Assembly (NCBI RefSeq): GCF_900116805.1
Contig: NZ_FPBV01000018.1
Coordinates: 1 to 64,000, forward strand
Length of the DNA stretch: 64,000 nucleotides
Origin: Paenalicyclobacillus macrosporangiidus
Lineage (GTDB): Bacteria; Bacillota; Bacilli; Alicyclobacillales; Alicyclobacillaceae
Direction: 5' to 3'
Shown here one piece after another: positions 12,059-19,515 of the stretch; positions within the stretch are counted from its first letter, which is position 1, and each line of letters begins with the position of its first letter. Below the pieces are notes generated by a model. That model saw only the letters and a program-made list of their open reading frames with translations. It was not told the origin of the DNA and ran no database searches. The translations under genes were made by a program, and so were the position numbers.

Positions 12059-12829
12059 TCACGGCGCGACCGCCTCGTCGCCCCAACGGCGCACCGGCTG
12101 GTCGTCCGCCGTCGGCGGACGGTCTTCCTCGTCCCGCCCGCGGATCTCGTCGAACAGCGCCAGCCCCCGCTCGATGGCGGGCCCCGTCGGCGTGCCCCCG
12201 CGCGCCACCAGCATGTTCTCCAGCGCTGTCACGTTCAATTGTTCGGAGAACGGCTGAACCAGGCGGACCGGCTCATCTCCGCTGCCGGGGAACGCCAGCA
12301 CGGCCACCCGGGATTCCCCTTGCCGGGCCTGGAGGGAGAAGGCCAGATCGCGGATCGCCTCCCGCACCGTCGCCATCTTGTCCTTCATGCTCGCGCTGGT
12401 GTCGACCGCGACCACCACGTGCAGGGACAGCTCCTCCTCCAACTTGTCCACCACCTGCATCACGCGCGACCGCTCCACCGGAGGCAGATCCTCGGCCGAC
12501 TTGCCCATGACCTGCATCAGCTCCTGGTTGACCACCTGCTGCAACGTCATCTGCACCGTCTGCTGCGTCATCATCTGCGCGGTGGCCGACAGCAGCGACG
12601 GTTCCACCACTCTGCACATGCCGCCCCCCGCGTCGGCGATGGACATCGCCTCCTCGCGCCCGTGGCGCCCCATGTCTCCCTTGTCGACGACGCCGATCAC
12701 GTTGACCACCACGCCCCGGCGGCGCGCTTCGGCCGCGGCGGCGACCGGATCGATCCCGACGTTCGAACACCCGTCGGTGATCACCAACAATTGCCGGATG
12801 ACGGCTTGCTGGCCTCCCAAATCTTCCAC
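12059..12829 (-). CDS. yabS: YabS-like von Willebrand factor A domain protein
   Basis: A 256-residue cytoplasmic protein closely following the B. subtilis YabS plan. It opens with LLVITDGCSNVG; a C-terminal VWA domain carries the metal site DTSASM (about 141-146) and TPTGPAIERGL. VWA domains bind partner proteins through a divalent cation. It lies between spoIIE and the kinase gene yabT, an arrangement conserved in spore-formers. The start is GTG after a G-rich stretch. The molecular role is not known. Confidence 0.9.
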   Translation of the reverse strand: MEDLGGQQAVIRQLLVITDGCSNVGIDPVAAAAEARRRGVVVNVIGVVDKGDMGRHGREEAMSIADAGGGMCRVVEPSLLSATAQMMTQQTVQMTLQQVVNQELMQVMGKSAEDLPPVERSRVMQVVDKLEEELSLHVVVAVDTSASMKDKMATVREAIRDLAFSLQARQGESRVAVLAFPGSGDEPVRLVQPFSEQLNVTALENMLVARGGTPTGPAIERGLALFDEIRGRDEEDRPPTADDQPVRRWGDEAVAP

Positions 12830-12885
12830 CCCCCATACGGACTAGTAGCCAGTATGGACGGATTTTTCGGGCGTCATTCCGGCGG

Positions 12886-15336
12886 TCACGCCCCGCGGCG
12901 CTTTTCTTGGCGAAGCCCGCTGATATTCGGCAGGGAGATGGCCGCCCACTCCGGTTGATGAGCGGACACCAATGCCACCATCACCGTCATGTCGTCCCGG
13001 ATCTCCCCGTGGTTGAGCCGGACGGCCGATTCCAGAAGCGTGTCCGCAATGGCCTGCGGATCGGTCGTCTCCAACTGCGCGATCCGGTGTTTCAACCAAG
13101 CCTCCTTGTCCTCCGTGTGCTGCGGCGCGTCGTAGACGCCGTCGGACACGAGGATGAGGATGTCCCCTGCCTCCAACTGTTTGACGATGGACTGGACCTC
13201 GATGTCCCGCAAGATGCCGATGGGTACGCTGCTGCCGCTGATGGTGTGCACGTCGCCGCCGCGTTTGATGAAGCAGGGCACGGACCCGATCTTCAGGAAT
13301 TCCGCCCGTGCGCTGTACAGATCAATCAAGGCCATGTCGAGGGTGGTGAACACCTCGTCGCGGGATCGCAACAAGAGGGCGGAGTTCACCGTGCGCACCG
13401 CCAACCGCTCGTCGAACCCCGCCTGGAGCAGGCGCCCCAACAGGTCAATCGCGGCTTTGGACTCGCGCTGCGCACGTTCACCGTTGCCCATGCCGTCGCT
13501 GACCGCCACGGCGTACCGGCCGTTGCCGATGTCGAGCGCGGTGCACGAGTCGCCGGACACGGTGCGGCCGTCCCGGGCGACGGTGGCCACAGCGGTCTGG
13601 ACGTCGAACAGGCGCGCGGACCGGAACACGGCGCGGCAGGGACCGGGCCCTTCGCTCACCTCGTGCACGGTGATGTGCTCGCCGACGATGCCGGACAGCA
13701 GCGGGGCGATGACCCGGGCCGAGTTTTCGTGCGCGCCCTGGGACGGCTGCGTGACCTCCACCTCCACCTTCCCCGGGTCGAGGCTGACGATGTGCACATC
13801 GTCCACGTACAGCCCCAGCTGCTCGAGGGCGGCCAGGATCTGCTCTTCGCCCCACAGCGTGGACTCGTTGCGCCGGTCGATCTCGTGTGCCACGGCCCGG
13901 ATCACCTCCGCCACGCCGGCCAACTGCTGGGAGACGAGCTGCCGTTGTTCGTTGAGCTTCGCGAGCCACTTGGCGTCCCGGTCGGTGATCTCCAGGTTTT
14001 GGCGCAGCATGGACATCATCGTGTCGAGACGGACGCAGCGCTCCCGGAGGTCCGGCGTCGCCGGCGCGAAACGCGATCCGTCCGCTTCCAGGCGCTCGAG
14101 GGTGTGCGCGATGGCCTGATACGTGAGATACGCCTCTTTTCCCCAGCACTTCTCGCGCCGCGAGCAGGCCTGGCAGACCGTCGTGGCCACCCGGCCCACG
14201 GTGTGGTCCATCAACTGCTGCGCGGAAGCCGCCGGGCTGGCGCCGCCCTCGGCGAACGTGGCCGACAATTCGTCGAACACCTTTCCCAGGCCGTCGACCC
14301 GCTCCCACAGCAGTTTGCGCACCCTGCGCGCGTGAGCCCGCTCCGACTCCCGGTGTTCCGCCGTTCCCGGGACGTAGGAGGCCAATTCGCGCCGTAGCCG
14401 CTGTGGAGTGAACAGGAACAGCAGACAGGCGACACCGCTCGCCAGCGCGCTCGCCTCGGCCGCCGCGAAGCTGTTCGCGGCAGCCGCGCCGAGCAGCACG
14501 GAGCTGCCGGTGAACGCCACCGCTCCCCACAGCCGGCCCGCCTCCTTCAGGACGCCGGCGAGCAGTCCCGCGAAGGCCAACACCGCCACATCGGCCAGCC
14601 CACTGGTGTGGTGGACCACCGCCAACGTGCCCGTGACGACCGCCGTCGTGGTGGCCACCCCCGCGCCTCCGGCGGAGGCCATCAACAACACCAGCCAGTC
14701 CACCGCGACGCCTGCCACCGGTATGCCGGCGACCGTGAGGCCTGCCAGCCCGGTGATGACCGATCCCATCAGGATGGAGATGCTGACCCATTGTTCGAAT
14801 CGCAGGGTGCGGCCGCCCGCATGGCCGGTGAAGATCGGCATGCACTGAATGAAGATGAGGGCCAGTACCGCCGCCAGGGCGCCGTCGGCGAACGCGATCA
14901 TCAGATCATAACGGGTCCACACGGTTCCGACCGCGGCCAGCCGGGCGGTGGTATCGACGGCGCCAGCGATGAACGGCGCCCAGTGCAGGTCGGGCGGCCG
15001 GCGCGGAGACACAGCCTTGCGGCACAACAGGTACAACGCCATGTCGGCGGCGAGCAACCCGGCAGCTCCCAGACCGCCGCGTGTATAGGCGCCGGCCAGT
15101 GCCGCCAGCGCAGGCCAGCTGCGCCGGATTCCCAACAGTTCCACCAGCACGGCGAAGTACGCCACGGCAAACGGCGAGATCACGTGTTCGATGTCCGCGC
15201 GGCCGAGCAGCAACGCCAGCAGCAACAGCGCTCCCGTACGCACCCACCATGTCCGCGCCAGGGGCATCGCTTGCGACGGGAACGAACCCTTCAGGAGGTT
15301 CTTCCCCTTGCCCGTCACCACGACTTGGTAAGCCAT
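12886..15336 (-). CDS. spoIIE: Stage II sporulation protein E (PP2C phosphatase)
   Basis: Dephosphorylates the anti-anti-sigma factor SpoIIAA to switch on sigma-F in the forespore and helps place the polar septum. The 816-residue product (B. subtilis 827) has an N-terminal region of about ten hydrophobic segments (to about 330), a central FtsZ-interacting region, and a C-terminal PPM/PP2C domain with AVSDGMGNGERA and LVSDGVYDA as metal-site motifs. The ATG at 15336 is preceded by GGGGGAAGGAA. Its promoter is described separately. Confidence 0.97.
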   Translation of the reverse strand: MAYQVVVTGKGKNLLKGSFPSQAMPLARTWWVRTGALLLLALLLGRADIEHVISPFAVAYFAVLVELLGIRRSWPALAALAGAYTRGGLGAAGLLAADMALYLLCRKAVSPRRPPDLHWAPFIAGAVDTTARLAAVGTVWTRYDLMIAFADGALAAVLALIFIQCMPIFTGHAGGRTLRFEQWVSISILMGSVITGLAGLTVAGIPVAGVAVDWLVLLMASAGGAGVATTTAVVTGTLAVVHHTSGLADVAVLAFAGLLAGVLKEAGRLWGAVAFTGSSVLLGAAAANSFAAAEASALASGVACLLFLFTPQRLRRELASYVPGTAEHRESERAHARRVRKLLWERVDGLGKVFDELSATFAEGGASPAASAQQLMDHTVGRVATTVCQACSRREKCWGKEAYLTYQAIAHTLERLEADGSRFAPATPDLRERCVRLDTMMSMLRQNLEITDRDAKWLAKLNEQRQLVSQQLAGVAEVIRAVAHEIDRRNESTLWGEEQILAALEQLGLYVDDVHIVSLDPGKVEVEVTQPSQGAHENSARVIAPLLSGIVGEHITVHEVSEGPGPCRAVFRSARLFDVQTAVATVARDGRTVSGDSCTALDIGNGRYAVAVSDGMGNGERAQRESKAAIDLLGRLLQAGFDERLAVRTVNSALLLRSRDEVFTTLDMALIDLYSARAEFLKIGSVPCFIKRGGDVHTISGSSVPIGILRDIEVQSIVKQLEAGDILILVSDGVYDAPQHTEDKEAWLKHRIAQLETTDPQAIADTLLESAVRLNHGEIRDDMTVMVALVSAHQPEWAAISLPNISGLRQEKRRGA

Positions 15337-15367
15337 CGTTCCTTCCCCCTCTGTGAGGTGTAGGGCC

Positions 15368-15434
15368 ATTATACGGAGAGGGAATGGGTGGATTTTGTCA
15401 GTTCGCGGTGTCGAATGAAAGAAATGTTCCGACA
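15368..15434 (-). promoter_or_regulatory. spoIIE promoter with 22-bp spacer and Spo0A-box-like sites
   Basis: On the minus strand, -10 TATAAT is at 15368-15373 and -35 CTGACA at 15396-15401, 22 bp apart. Such long spacing is the hallmark of Spo0A-dependent sigma-A promoters (spoIIG and spoIIE in B. subtilis). Immediately upstream are TGTCGAA (plus strand, 15409-15415), an exact 0A box, and TGTCGGAA (minus, 15427-15434). The -10 lies about 30 bp from the start codon. Confidence 0.75.
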
Positions 15435-15572
15435 CTTATCGCCGCCGATGTGCTCGAGCCGACACCGTTCCCGCGATGGGGACGGGGCGGCGTGTCGCTC
15501 CCGGGCGATCCGCGCGGTGCCGGACAAAGTTTTTTATAATGGACCAAAAACCTTTGCGGAAACGGGGCATCA

Positions 15573-16094
15573 ATGATGGAACAGGGATTTCCTGAAGAGA
15601 AGGCGCGCATGTCGTGGGAGACGTTTTTTGCCACCCAAAGCCGGGTGATGGCGCTGCGTTCAACGTGCCGCCGGCTGGCGGTGGGGTGCGTGATCGTCCG
15701 CGACAAGCGGATCATCGCCAGCGGGTACAACGGGTCCATCCGGGGGGATGTCCACTGCCTGGACGTCGGATGCAAGATGGTGGACGGCCATTGCGTGCGG
15801 GCGATTCACGCCGAACAAAACGCCCTGTTGCAGTGCGCCCGGTTCGGCATCTCAACGGAAGGCGCGGACCTGTACGTGACGCATCTGCCCTGCCTGCAGT
15901 GCACGAAGAGCATCATTCAAGCCGGGATTCGGCGCGTGTATTACGAGGAGGTGTACCGTCCGGATCCCTATGCGGCGGAACTGTTCGAGTTCGCGGGGAT
16001 CCCGGTGGAGCAGGTGCACAGCGACCTCAACGCCCTGTTGCGCGCCCTCGCCAGACAGGAGCATGGACTGGATCTCCCCCATATACATAAGTAA
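15573..16094 (+). CDS. comEB: ComEB / deoxycytidylate deaminase family protein
   Basis: Zinc-dependent dCMP deaminase family; ComEB is the second gene of the comE operon in B. subtilis, though not essential for DNA uptake. The 173-residue product shows the deaminase zinc ligands His79 and Glu81 (HAEQNAL) and Cys107/Cys110 (PCLQC). The first ATG is used here; the ATG at 15609 (MSWETFF), better placed after GAGAAGG, is a good alternative. A TATAAT (15535-15540) precedes it without a clear -35. It is divergent from spoIIE and alone, away from comEA and comEC. Confidence 0.88.
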   Translation: MMEQGFPEEKARMSWETFFATQSRVMALRSTCRRLAVGCVIVRDKRIIASGYNGSIRGDVHCLDVGCKMVDGHCVRAIHAEQNALLQCARFGISTEGADLYVTHLPCLQCTKSIIQAGIRRVYYEEVYRPDPYAAELFEFAGIPVEQVHSDLNALLRALARQEHGLDLPHIHK

Positions 16095-16149
16095 ACGCCT
16101 GCCATCCGGGTTGGGCGGGCGTCAGCTCGGGAAAGCGAGGGGGAAGAGG

Positions 16150-16272
16150 ATGCCAGAGTGGCTGTGCAGCCAACTTCGGAGGGCGTTCCTCAACCACGAC
16201 ACGCGCTCCATTCAAATGTTGAACCAAGCCTTTTTTCGTTACCGGAACACCAAGGGCCTCACGCAGCCGTGA
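16150..16272 (+). CDS. cmpA: Cortex morphogenetic protein CmpA (40 aa)
   Basis: A 40-residue protein beginning MPEWLCSQLRRAF, with the family pattern MPxW...Q...AF...I..LNQ...F.Y. CmpA of B. subtilis (37 aa) is a mother-cell quality-control adaptor that works with SpoIVA and ClpXP at the spore envelope. The ATG follows a strong ribosome-binding site (GAGGGGGAAGAGG). It lies 55 bp after comEB on the same strand. The protein is short, but the conserved pattern and the strong site support it. Confidence 0.82.
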   Translation: MPEWLCSQLRRAFLNHDTRSIQMLNQAFFRYRNTKGLTQP

Positions 16273-16333
16273 TCACGGTCGCGCAGGCCCTCACGCATCG
16301 CCGGCTCGGCGCCGGCCCTGTGCCGGCGCGATG

Positions 16334-16522
16334 TCAGCCGGTCACGTGGAGCGTGGCGGCAATCCAGGTGCTGTAGCCGAAGATGCACGTGGACAGCAAC
16401 AGCAATACGCTCCCGAACAGGTTCCGATCCCGCAGCAGACGGATCAGGCCCACCAAGGACATCACGGTAAACGCCAACAGGAAGACGGCAACCACCCAAG
16501 GATGCAGGTAGTGTTCCACCAC
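16334..16522 (-). CDS. Small two-helix membrane protein, DUF2759-like
   Basis: A 62-residue protein with two hydrophobic segments (about 9-28 and 38-56) separated by the charged turn RLLRDRNLF. The pattern of two short helices, a basic turn and FGY in the second helix resembles the Bacillus DUF2759 family, with no known function. It starts at GTG after GAGGTGAGG. It is convergent with cmpA. Family assignment is tentative; that it is expressed is supported by the ribosome-binding site and hydrophobic pattern. Confidence 0.6.
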   Translation of the reverse strand: MVEHYLHPWVVAVFLLAFTVMSLVGLIRLLRDRNLFGSVLLLLSTCIFGYSTWIAATLHVTG

Positions 16523-16631
16523 GCCTCACCTCCGCCTCATCCGATTGCAACGTCCCAAGACCACGACAGCAATTATAATGAACCGGGCACGGATGGTCAA
16601 AATCGTCTGAAGCGCCAATCTGAAAGCGGTC

Positions 16632-16826
16632 TCAGGATTTTGGCGCGAGGAGCGTGCCGCGGAATTTTCCGACCACCCGCAACAGCACCTCCATGTCCAC
16701 AGGTCCCAGCTGCACCTTGTACATATCGAGCGAAATATGGCAGCCGTCCCGATCATTGATGTCGTCGAACGCCAACATGACGCGCGTCCCGTCGCTCAAC
16801 TCATACTCCAAATAGTAGCGTTCCAC
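16632..16826 (-). CDS. Small hypothetical protein (64 aa)
   Basis: Starts at a GTG preceded by GGGGAGGG and gives a 64-residue soluble protein beginning VERYYLEYELSDGTRV. The sequence alternates charged and hydrophobic residues, as expected for a small beta-rich fold, and lacks cysteines except Cys near residue 29. I recognise no family. It lies between yabR and the small membrane protein gene on the same strand. An upstream in-frame extension is possible but has no ribosome-binding site. Confidence 0.55.
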   Translation of the reverse strand: MERYYLEYELSDGTRVMLAFDDINDRDGCHISLDMYKVQLGPVDMEVLLRVVGKFRGTLLAPKS

Positions 16827-16891
16827 GGTGCCCTCCCCAGATGACGCGAGCGGGGCACCGCGGTGCCCCGCTCTGTATGTCTGCACGGTGT

Positions 16892-17299
16892 TCAGCCCCG
16901 GCGGCCGCCACGCCCGCCGCGCTTGGATTCACTCCGTCGAAGCGCCTGCAGCCGCTCCTCACTGTCCTTCATGAACCGCAGCAGTTTATCTTCGAACGAC
17001 TGCCGGCTCCCGCCGCCATAGCGGCCGCCCGGCCGGCGCCGGCCGCCCGGGGACGGATTCGGGTTGTCCATCGCCTGCCGGATGGAGAGGCCAATCTTCC
17101 CATCCTTGTCGACGTGGATGACCTTCACCGTCACCGAGTCGTTGATCTTCAGATGGTCATGTATATCCTTCACGTAGTTGTGGGAAATTTCCGAGATATG
17201 CACGAGGCCCGTGACACCTCCCGGCAGCAAAACAAACGCGCCAAAATGCGTGATACCGGTGACCTTGCCCTCCAATTTGCTGCCGACCTCAATGGTCAT
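16892..17299 (-). CDS. yabR: S1 RNA-binding domain protein YabR
   Basis: A 135-residue protein with one S1 domain (about 4-72), seen in GKVTGITHFGAFVLLPGG, GLVHISEIS and KVIHVDKDGKIGLSIRQA. A Gly/Arg-rich linker and a short basic helix at the C-terminus follow, typical for YabR and related general stress proteins that bind RNA or ribosomes. It lies downstream of divIC, the same order as in B. subtilis. The precise role is not established. Confidence 0.92.
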   Translation of the reverse strand: MTIEVGSKLEGKVTGITHFGAFVLLPGGVTGLVHISEISHNYVKDIHDHLKINDSVTVKVIHVDKDGKIGLSIRQAMDNPNPSPGGRRRPGGRYGGGSRQSFEDKLLRFMKDSEERLQALRRSESKRGGRGGRRG

Positions 17300-17418
17300 A
17301 AAAAGGCGGTTCCTCCCTTAAGGTTTAAGACTCCCATCCATATCATACACAGATCCACGATGATGCATCAAGCGTCCCACTGCGGTGGCGTGCACATTCC
17401 CCGCTTCCACCGCCCCTG

Positions 17419-17772
17419 TCAGGGTTGTTTCTCCTGCACGTCGAACAGGACCTGGCCAGGCAAGGCCAGATTGTAATGGTCGCTGGCGTACCGCACGACG
17501 TACCGGTCATCCTGCAGTTGTTGAGCCTGTTTGGCCAAGCTGTCGTGCTGCTTCTGCAGAGCGGCCAGTTGCTGTTCCAGCTGCGCCTGTTTGGCGGAGA
17601 GCTGAGTCAACTGGGGCCGCTGCACGTGCCAGTAATGGTACGCCGCCCAAGCGCACACCGTGGCCAACATCAGGTAGCGGAGCTTGAATCTGCGCAGGGA
17701 ACGCACCGACTTCTCCGCCGGCCCTCTGGAGGGAGTCCGGGAAGTGAGCGTAGCGATTTTTCCCACGACCAT
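17419..17772 (-). CDS. divIC: Septum formation initiator DivIC/FtsB
   Basis: Component of the DivIB-DivIC-FtsL subcomplex of the divisome. The 117-residue product has a basic cytoplasmic N-terminus, one membrane segment (about 32-48) and an extracytoplasmic Leu/Gln-rich coiled coil (about 52-92) ending in a short conserved region (RYASDHYNLALPGQ). It lies between yabQ and yabR as in B. subtilis. The start ATG is 33 bp from yabQ. Confidence 0.92.
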   Translation of the reverse strand: MVVGKIATLTSRTPSRGPAEKSVRSLRRFKLRYLMLATVCAWAAYHYWHVQRPQLTQLSAKQAQLEQQLAALQKQHDSLAKQAQQLQDDRYVVRYASDHYNLALPGQVLFDVQEKQP

Positions 17773-17805
17773 GGTCAGCCCCTTGATAAGGATTGGCGCG
17801 GCCGG

Positions 17806-18393
17806 TCAGTCCCGAACGCACTTTGATTTTACCCATTTCGACGCAGCCGTCCAAAAGTCCTCCCAATGGGTGTGAATGGTGTGGAAAATTCGCCTCATGA
17901 ATGCGGTGTTCAGCAGGCGTTTCAAACCCGTGAGGCGGGCTGCAAGGCCGAGCAACCCAAACAGCGCGTCCTCCGCGCGGCAGAGCACCTGGTACACCAG
18001 GTGCAACAACCGCCACAGGAGGCGGAACCACAGCAGGACGGGAGCCACCAACAGCGCGTACACGGCGCGCCAGACCAGATGAATCAGTCCGCGGACCGCG
18101 CGGACGACGGCGAACGCGCTCCGGATGACCAGGGTGCGCACCGTCGCTCGGTACAACACGTACCCGGCGCCCAGCAGGAGAAACACGTACAGCCGGACGC
18201 GCCCGTCGTCGAAACGGAACACCAAATGGTACACCACAGCGGCCGAGACGAGCCAAAACAACAGGTCGAGCGCCGGGCGCATCCACCGGAACCACCGGCT
18301 GGCTCCCGTCACGGTGTTGTAGAGGTCAAACACAGTGCCCATCAACAGGCCGGCCGCCATCAGAGCCGTCAGGTAAGTCCACTGCGCCGCCAT
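17806..18393 (-). CDS. yabQ: Spore cortex biosynthesis protein YabQ
   Basis: Integral membrane protein needed for cortex formation in B. subtilis, made in the mother cell. The 195-residue product has several hydrophobic segments in the first 130 residues and the family's opening with TVFDLYN near residue 21. The C-terminus is basic and soluble. It starts 5 bp after the yabP stop; the two are an operon driven from the sigma-E-type promoter upstream of yabP. Confidence 0.92.
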   Translation of the reverse strand: MAAQWTYLTALMAAGLLMGTVFDLYNTVTGASRWFRWMRPALDLLFWLVSAAVVYHLVFRFDDGRVRLYVFLLLGAGYVLYRATVRTLVIRSAFAVVRAVRGLIHLVWRAVYALLVAPVLLWFRLLWRLLHLVYQVLCRAEDALFGLLGLAARLTGLKRLLNTAFMRRIFHTIHTHWEDFWTAASKWVKSKCVRD

Positions 18394-18398
18394 GGCGT

Positions 18399-18665
18399 TT
18401 ACCGGAACAACCGCCCGACGACCCGTTTTTTCTGGGCCTGCTCGCTGACGTACGTCAGACTGGACACCGTGCCTTCAATCTCGACAATCCCCTGGTCCAA
18501 GTCCAGGTGTTTCATGTGCAGGTTGGTCCCCTGGATGGTCAACGGTCCGGCGGACGTCACGAGCGAAAACGCGTGGGCGTCGAAGCTCTCGACACTGGAG
18601 ACACCGGTGACCTGCACCCACTTGCGGCCTTTGATGGAGATGTCGTGCGGCTCGGCAGAAGCCAT
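18399..18665 (-). CDS. yabP: Sporulation protein YabP
   Basis: An 88-residue soluble protein of the YabP/YqfC family, mother-cell proteins required for spore maturation. Conserved features are the opening HDISIKGRKWVQVTGV, the central SFDAHAFSLVTSAGPLTIQG and a predicted all-beta fold. ATG start. It precedes yabQ in a two-gene sporulation operon. The upstream rqcP terminator isolates it from housekeeping transcription. Confidence 0.93.
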   Translation of the reverse strand: MASAEPHDISIKGRKWVQVTGVSSVESFDAHAFSLVTSAGPLTIQGTNLHMKHLDLDQGIVEIEGTVSSLTYVSEQAQKKRVVGRLFR

Positions 18666-18699
18666 GTGTCAGCCCCCCAACCTGTCCCGTCTCTGCTTC

Positions 18700-18728
18700 A
18701 GTGTATGATCCCATGCACCGGGATAGAA
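18700..18728 (-). promoter_or_regulatory. Sigma-E-type promoter of yabP-yabQ
   Basis: The minus strand has CATACACT at 18700-18707, an exact match to the sigma-E -10 pattern CATACAMT. TTCTATC, a partial -35 match, lies at 18722-18728, 14 bp upstream. yabP-yabQ is sigma-E-controlled in B. subtilis. Confidence 0.6.
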
Positions 18729-18849
18729 CATCGCCGCCGGAGGCAGACAAGGAGGGGAGCGGAACCCCCCGGCGTCGTCACACCTGGGACAGACCGGATC
18801 CGGGTCGGCTGACCACAGCCCAAAACTCAATCAGATACGCGGCCACAAC

Positions 18850-18879
18850 CATAAAAGACCGGCCCATGCGCCGGTCTTG
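18850..18879 (-). terminator. Rho-independent terminator after rqcP
   Basis: The minus strand has the stem AAGACCGGC/GCCGGTCTT with a 6-nt loop, followed by TTTTATGG. It lies 7 bp after the rqcP stop and separates the mazG-hup-rqcP group from yabP. Confidence 0.85.
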
Positions 18880-18885
18880 GAATCG

Positions 18886-19179
18886 TCATTCTTCTTCGTC
18901 CTCCGCGTCCGCGTCCTCCGCCACCCCCGGCCCGGTCGAGCTCAACAGCTCGTACATCTCGCCGGCCGATTCCTTGCGCGGATTGTCCAACAACCGCAGC
19001 ACTTTCACCTCGACCGTGCGATTTCCGTACCGGAGGGTGACGATGTCGCCGGGCGCCACTTCGGTACCCGCCTTGGCGACGCGTCCGTTCACCGAGACCC
19101 GGCCGGCGTCCGCCAACTCTTTGGCCACGGTCCGCCGTTTGACCAACCGGGACGACTTGAGGAACTTGTCGATCCGCAA
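18886..19179 (-). CDS. rqcP: Ribosome-associated quality control protein RqcP (S4 domain)
   Basis: RqcP (YabO, Hsp15-like) binds 23S rRNA and tRNA on obstructed 50S subunits and helps RqcH add alanine tails. The 97-residue product has the S4 domain in residues 1-55, seen as MRIDKFLKSSRLVKRRTVAK and VSVNGRVAKAG, followed by an acidic C-terminal tail. The start is 1 bp from the hup stop codon. It is the last gene before a strong terminator. Confidence 0.93.
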   Translation of the reverse strand: MRIDKFLKSSRLVKRRTVAKELADAGRVSVNGRVAKAGTEVAPGDIVTLRYGNRTVEVKVLRLLDNPRKESAGEMYELLSSTGPGVAEDADAEDEEE

Positions 19180-19180
19180 C

Positions 19181-19453
19181 TTACTTGGTCAGTTCCTTCA
19201 GGCGGTTGCCAGGCTTGAACGCGGGAACGGTGGACTCGGGAATCGAGATCACCTCGCCGGTCTGCGGGTTGCGGCCGGAGCGAGCGGAACGCTTGCGCGT
19301 CTCAAACGTGCCGAACCCAATGACCTGGACCTTCTCGCCAGCCGCCAGGGCCTCCTCGATGGCGCTGAACACGCTGTTCACCGCCGCTTCGGCGTCCTTC
19401 TTCTTCAGTCCCGTCTGCTCGGCAACCTTATTGATGAGATCCACTTTATTCAC
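19181..19453 (-). CDS. hup: HU family DNA-binding protein
   Basis: Histone-like protein compacting the chromosome. The 90-residue product is canonical: [20 protein letters not shown], the dimer core, the [20 protein letters not shown] arm and the ending [11 protein letters not shown]. In B. subtilis the main HU gene hbs is elsewhere, but HU next to the S4 gene and mazG is common in other Firmicutes. It is followed immediately by rqcP, so the two are co-transcribed. Confidence 0.96.
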   Translation of the reverse strand: MNKVDLINKVAEQTGLKKKDAEAAVNSVFSAIEEALAAGEKVQVIGFGTFETRKRSARSGRNPQTGEVISIPESTVPAFKPGNRLKELTK

Positions 19454-19515
19454 GTCTCAATGCCCCCTTCGTTGCATGTCAGACGATCTATTCGTCTTCT
19501 TCCCCGGAAATCCTG

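Noticed and set aside
12842-13099. Additional small genes inside spoIIE and other long genes on alternate frames
   Set aside because: These frames overlap conserved coding sequence, have no ribosome-binding sites and match no family.
15535-15540. A complete sigma-A promoter for comEB
   Set aside because: The TATAAT is perfect, but no hexamer resembling TTGACA lies 16-18 bp upstream, so only the -10 was mentioned in the gene entry.
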